DNA of 64,000 nucleotides from Sinorhizobium americanum. GTDB lineage: Bacteria; Pseudomonadota; Alphaproteobacteria; Rhizobiales; Rhizobiaceae. A program made the translations under genes and the position numbers. The stretch lies in assembly GCF_001651855.1 (NCBI RefSeq), contig NZ_LNQC01000049.1:248001-312000 (forward strand), read 5' to 3'. The notes under the pieces were generated by a model, which was not told the DNA's origin, searched no databases, and was given only the letters and a program-made list of their open reading frames with translations. Position 1 is the first letter of the stretch. Each line of letters starts with the position of its first letter. This document shows, in pieces, positions 61,201 through 64,000 of this stretch.

Positions 61201-62526
61201 ATGTCCCCTTTAATCCACGACATCAGCAGCGATGAAACGCTCCCCAAGTCAGCGGACGTCGTGGTAGTCGGCGGCGGGATTGTCGGCGCCAGCGCGGCCT
61301 ACTTTCTGGCGCGGCGCGGCCTGTCGGTGGCGCTGATCGAAAAGGGGTATGTCGGCTGCGAACAGTCGAGCCGGAACTGGGGCTGGTGCCGTCGGCAGAA
61401 CCGCGATGCACGTGAGCTGCCGATTGCCAATCTGGCGCTACGGCTGTGGGAAGAGCTCACCAAAGAGATCGGGCATGACCTTGGCTTCCGCCGTTGCGGG
61501 CTCATCTATGCGAGCGCCGATCAAAAGCAACTCGCCGAATGGGACAAGTGGCGCGAGGTTGCCGGACGGTTCGACGTCAATACGCGGATGCTTACGGCCG
61601 ATGAGGCCACTGCCGCCGTCCCTGCGGCTGGCGGCCGCAAGTGGCTGGGCGGTGTCCATGCGGCAGACGATGGCAAGGCCGAGCCCTGGCTCGCCGCCCC
61701 TCGGATAGCTCAGGGCGCGCGCGTGCATGGCGCGACTATTCATCAGAACTGCGCGGCACGCGGCCTGGACATCACAAATGGGCAAGTGAGTGGCGTCGTC
61801 ACTGAGAACGGCACTATCCGCACCAGCGCGGTACTGTGTGCCGCCGGCGCCTGGGCTTCTGCTTTCCTGCGGATGCATGCGGTTTCGATGCCTCAGGCCA
61901 GCGTCCGTCAGACCGCCTTACGGACCGGTCCTGCACCGGATTTTGGCGGGGCAATCTATACGTCTGACTGTGCCCTGACGCGCCGGATCGATGGCAGCTA
62001 CACGGTAGCCGTCAGCGGCAGGGCGACGCTCGAACTCACGCCGCAGAGCATCCGCTATGCCCGCCCGTTTATGCCGATGTTCATCAAGCGACTCAGTGCC
62101 ATCGAGATCGGCATAGGCCGCTCGTTCTTCCAGGGTCCAGAAACACTCGGTCGCTGGCATCTCGACGGGCCAACCCCTTTTGAACGCATCCGCGTACTCG
62201 ATCCTGCTCCGGACATGCGGCTGGTGGCAACCATAATGACGCGGGTAAAAGCCCTGTTCCCCGCCGTTGCCGATGCAGGCATTATGTCCTCTTGGGGTGG
62301 ATACGTCGACTGCACACCGGACGCCATACCCGTGATTTCACCGGTGGACAGCATCGGAGGCGTGTTCGCCGCCGCAGGCTGTTCCGGACACGGCTTCGGC
62401 GCTGGCCCTGGCATTGGCCATCTGGCGGCGGATCTGGTCGCGGGCGACGCGCCATGCGTCGATCCGACTCCATTCCGGCTGTCGCGTTTTGCGGACAGAT
62501 CGAAAATTGAAGTTGGCGCCATCTGA
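61201..62526 (+). CDS. FAD-dependent amine/amino-acid oxidoreductase (DAO family)
   Basis: A 441-residue flavoprotein. The dinucleotide-binding motif VVVVGGGIVGASAAYFLARRG is at about 20-40 and the C-terminal FAD contact AAGCSGHGFGAGPGIG near 397. The family oxidises D-amino acids, sarcosine, glycine derivatives or gamma-glutamyl compounds. The next gene encodes an Asp/Glu racemase-family protein 54 bp downstream, so both may act on the same amino acid; that is an inference. Confidence 0.75.
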   Translation: MSPLIHDISSDETLPKSADVVVVGGGIVGASAAYFLARRGLSVALIEKGYVGCEQSSRNWGWCRRQNRDARELPIANLALRLWEELTKEIGHDLGFRRCGLIYASADQKQLAEWDKWREVAGRFDVNTRMLTADEATAAVPAAGGRKWLGGVHAADDGKAEPWLAAPRIAQGARVHGATIHQNCAARGLDITNGQVSGVVTENGTIRTSAVLCAAGAWASAFLRMHAVSMPQASVRQTALRTGPAPDFGGAIYTSDCALTRRIDGSYTVAVSGRATLELTPQSIRYARPFMPMFIKRLSAIEIGIGRSFFQGPETLGRWHLDGPTPFERIRVLDPAPDMRLVATIMTRVKALFPAVADAGIMSSWGGYVDCTPDAIPVISPVDSIGGVFAAAGCSGHGFGAGPGIGHLAADLVAGDAPCVDPTPFRLSRFADRSKIEVGAI

Positions 62527-62580
62527 TGCGATTTGGCCGCAGATGAGCGCGATCTTCGTAGCAGCTAGATGGAAAATCAT

Positions 62581-63261
62581 ATGTCAATTCAAAGCACGAG
62601 CGCTCCCGCCAGAAAGCTGGCGTTCATCCATACCGTTTCGGGTCTTGTTTCCGAGTTCGAGGGCCTCGCCAAACAACATCTGCCCGACTGGAAGCCGTTC
62701 GCGATTCTCGACGAGAGCCTCTTGAGGGATACCATTGAGCGCGGGTCGCTGTCCGATCTGACGAAACGGAGGCTCGCGACCTACATATGGTCGGCAGTCG
62801 ACGCCGGGGCAGATGCGATTGTCGTCACCTGCTCGACTCTCGGACCGGCAGTCGATGCCATTGCGCCGCTTTGCCCTGTGCCGCTGTTCCGCGTTGACGA
62901 AGGCATGGCCAAAGCCGCCGTCGAGCATGGAACCCGCATAGGCGTCCTGGCGACCTTGTCCACGACGCTGGTCCCGACAGTGGGTCTGCTGAAGCGCCAG
63001 GCACACGAGTCGGGCAAGGACGTGGCGATCGACCATGTGCTTGTTCAGGGCGCGTTTCAACTCCTCGCTGGCGGGGACGTCGAGGCCCATGACGCGCAAA
63101 TCCGCCAAGCTCTCGAAGAACTGGCGCAGAAGGTCGACGTAATCGTCTTGGCGCAGGCATCGATGGCGCCTGCGGTGCGGGGCATGGCACACAGCATTCC
63201 AGTTCTGACGAGCCCCTTACTCGGGGTGGAAAACGTGAAATGGCGTTTAGAGCAGCGATAG
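62581..63261 (+). CDS. Aspartate/glutamate racemase-superfamily protein
   Basis: A 226-residue protein of the Asp/Glu/hydantoin racemase fold. The first catalytic Cys is Cys84 in VVTCSTLGPA; at the second position (VLAQASMAP) Ala193 replaces the Cys, so a two-base racemisation is unlikely and a one-Cys isomerase, lyase or decarboxylase-like reaction may apply. ATG 62581 is preferred over 62569 for the GGAAA upstream. It follows the FAD oxidoreductase gene on the same strand. Confidence 0.7.
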   Translation: MSIQSTSAPARKLAFIHTVSGLVSEFEGLAKQHLPDWKPFAILDESLLRDTIERGSLSDLTKRRLATYIWSAVDAGADAIVVTCSTLGPAVDAIAPLCPVPLFRVDEGMAKAAVEHGTRIGVLATLSTTLVPTVGLLKRQAHESGKDVAIDHVLVQGAFQLLAGGDVEAHDAQIRQALEELAQKVDVIVLAQASMAPAVRGMAHSIPVLTSPLLGVENVKWRLEQR

Positions 63262-63798
63262 AGTAACAGTGGGAAAGGATAAACTATCGATTGCCACACC
63301 TGTAACGGGACCGATTAAGACATAACAAAGCACCCCCAGATCGCGCTCATCAAAAGCGACGGCTGGGAAGCGTGACCGGTCTTTCTGCTCTGATCGCGGC
63401 TTGGGGCTTACACCCGCTGGTTGTCAACGTCGTACGCGAGCTCGGCATGGTCTTGCTATCAGACTGGCAACGGCTTTCCTTAGCGTCCGGCTGAACAGTC
63501 GAAATCGTAACAGCAATGTTGGTACCAATTGGGGTCGTTTACACGCTCACTTTCGCCGCGGCAGCACTGCCAATGTGCCTCGGCATGGATGTGCAGACGT
63601 CGTGACCGCTCGTGCCGACAGCAATCTGGGAGCTAGCGCTGAACGTCCGCTATTTGCTTCCCTTGTCCAGAAGCTGCAAGTCCGCTTCCGGCCCCAAACC
63701 GGCCACTCACTCAAGTCAAGTCTAACGTCGTCCCGATTGTGGCGCAAAGGGGACAGAGGCCGCAAAGACCAAATCCAAATAGGCATTGCGTTTCTCCC
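63262..63798. other. Intergenic region before the QuiC-like gene
   Basis: A 537-bp gap between convergent genes with no supported coding region. A short frame on the plus strand lacks a ribosome-binding site and any domain. No clear terminator with a U tract was found. Confidence 0.35.
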
Positions 63799-64000
63799 TC
63801 AATCCTTCGGCAACCCCTCCGGCCGCAAATACTTCCTCAGCGCCGCAATCCGGAAGATCGCATTTGCCGCGCCGTAGCCGCGATAACCCCTCCGTTCGAT
63901 GATCTCGAAGAAGAAGCCTTCGCCATAGGTCGGGCTGTAGAGCTGGAAAAATTCGCCGCTGTCGTCGCGGTCGTAGAGGATGTTTTCCGCCTTCAGCCGC
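63799..64000 (-). CDS. C-terminal end of a QuiC-like 3-dehydroshikimate dehydratase / HPPD-domain fusion (partial)
   Basis: Only the last 66 residues are in the window; the 5' part runs off the right edge. The sequence reads LYDRDDSGEFFQLYSP, GEGFFFEIIERR and YRGYGAANAIFR, which is the iron-binding C-terminal block of 4-hydroxyphenylpyruvate dioxygenase-like domains (Glu in FFFEII). The YRGYGAAN form is typical of the fusion in which a sugar-phosphate isomerase-like 3-dehydroshikimate dehydratase precedes this domain. A plain HPPD is the alternative. Confidence 0.6.
   Translation of the reverse strand, partial: RLKAENILYDRDDSGEFFQLYSPTYGEGFFFEIIERRGYRGYGAANAIFRIAALRKYLRPEGLPKD

Overview
The window reads as part of a large secondary replicon (megaplasmid or chromid) of a Rhizobiaceae bacterium, most like Sinorhizobium/Ensifer. 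The evidence is a complete repABC cassette with its antisense RNA and two centromere-like palindromes (45545-49393), high-GC alphaproteobacterial coding style, many sugar and amine ABC transporters, a lacEFGZK-type operon, a HutC-like regulator, and several copies of rhizobial palindromic intergenic repeats. Genus and replicon identity are inferences; no rRNA or tRNA gene was found.

Layout. 146-900: VapBC-type toxin-antitoxin pair with its own promoter and operator. 939-7501: lactose/beta-galactoside uptake and cleavage operon (binding protein, two permeases, GH2 enzyme, ATPase). 7798-9244: a cysteine hydrolase and a second (FitAB-type) toxin-antitoxin pair. 9452-17248: a minus-strand CUT2 sugar operon (binding protein, ATPase, two permeases, LacI repressor, Gfo/Idh/MocA oxidoreductase, SDR) with a LacI-type operator. 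17303-19280: a frameshifted LysR gene divergent from a quinone oxidoreductase. 19369-23055: a BtuFCD-like ABC system under a cobalamin riboswitch, with a pseudoazurin gene translationally coupled to its end. 23232-31558: metabolic and signalling genes (MBL hydrolase, flavin reductase, methyltransferase with a GlxA-type regulator, class III cyclase with TPRs, DinB protein, Ser-type dienelactone hydrolase-like protein). 31688-35029: a large serralysin-like RTX protein. 35398-40474: a probable catabolic operon (cupin, GMC oxidoreductase, betaine-type binding protein, 3-hydroxyisobutyrate dehydrogenase-like enzyme) with a divergent LysR regulator.

40645-45370: EEP-fold hydrolase, a decayed third toxin-antitoxin pair, an EF-G paralogue with an altered G3 motif, and hutC. 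45545-49393: parS sites, repA, repB, antisense RNA, repC with an AT-rich tract. 49667-54609: two glycosyltransferases, an epimerase and a DUF1612/HTH protein, among which lie three copies of a second parS-like palindrome whose core differs from that of the sites at repA. 54833-63261: secreted small protein, EamA exporter divergent from a MocR regulator, MscS channel, ceramide glucosyltransferase-like GT2, FAD oxidoreductase and Asp/Glu racemase-family pair. The right edge cuts a QuiC-like gene.

Three threads run through the window. Three solute-binding protein genes are each followed by a hairpin of 9-10 bp stem and 7-nt loop, suggesting a common way to keep the binding-protein message in excess. 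Toxin-antitoxin modules are present in intact and decayed form. Two families of parS-like palindromes with different cores lie within 8 kb, pointing either to a second DNA-binding partner (the DUF1612/HTH protein is a candidate) or to a former replicon fusion.
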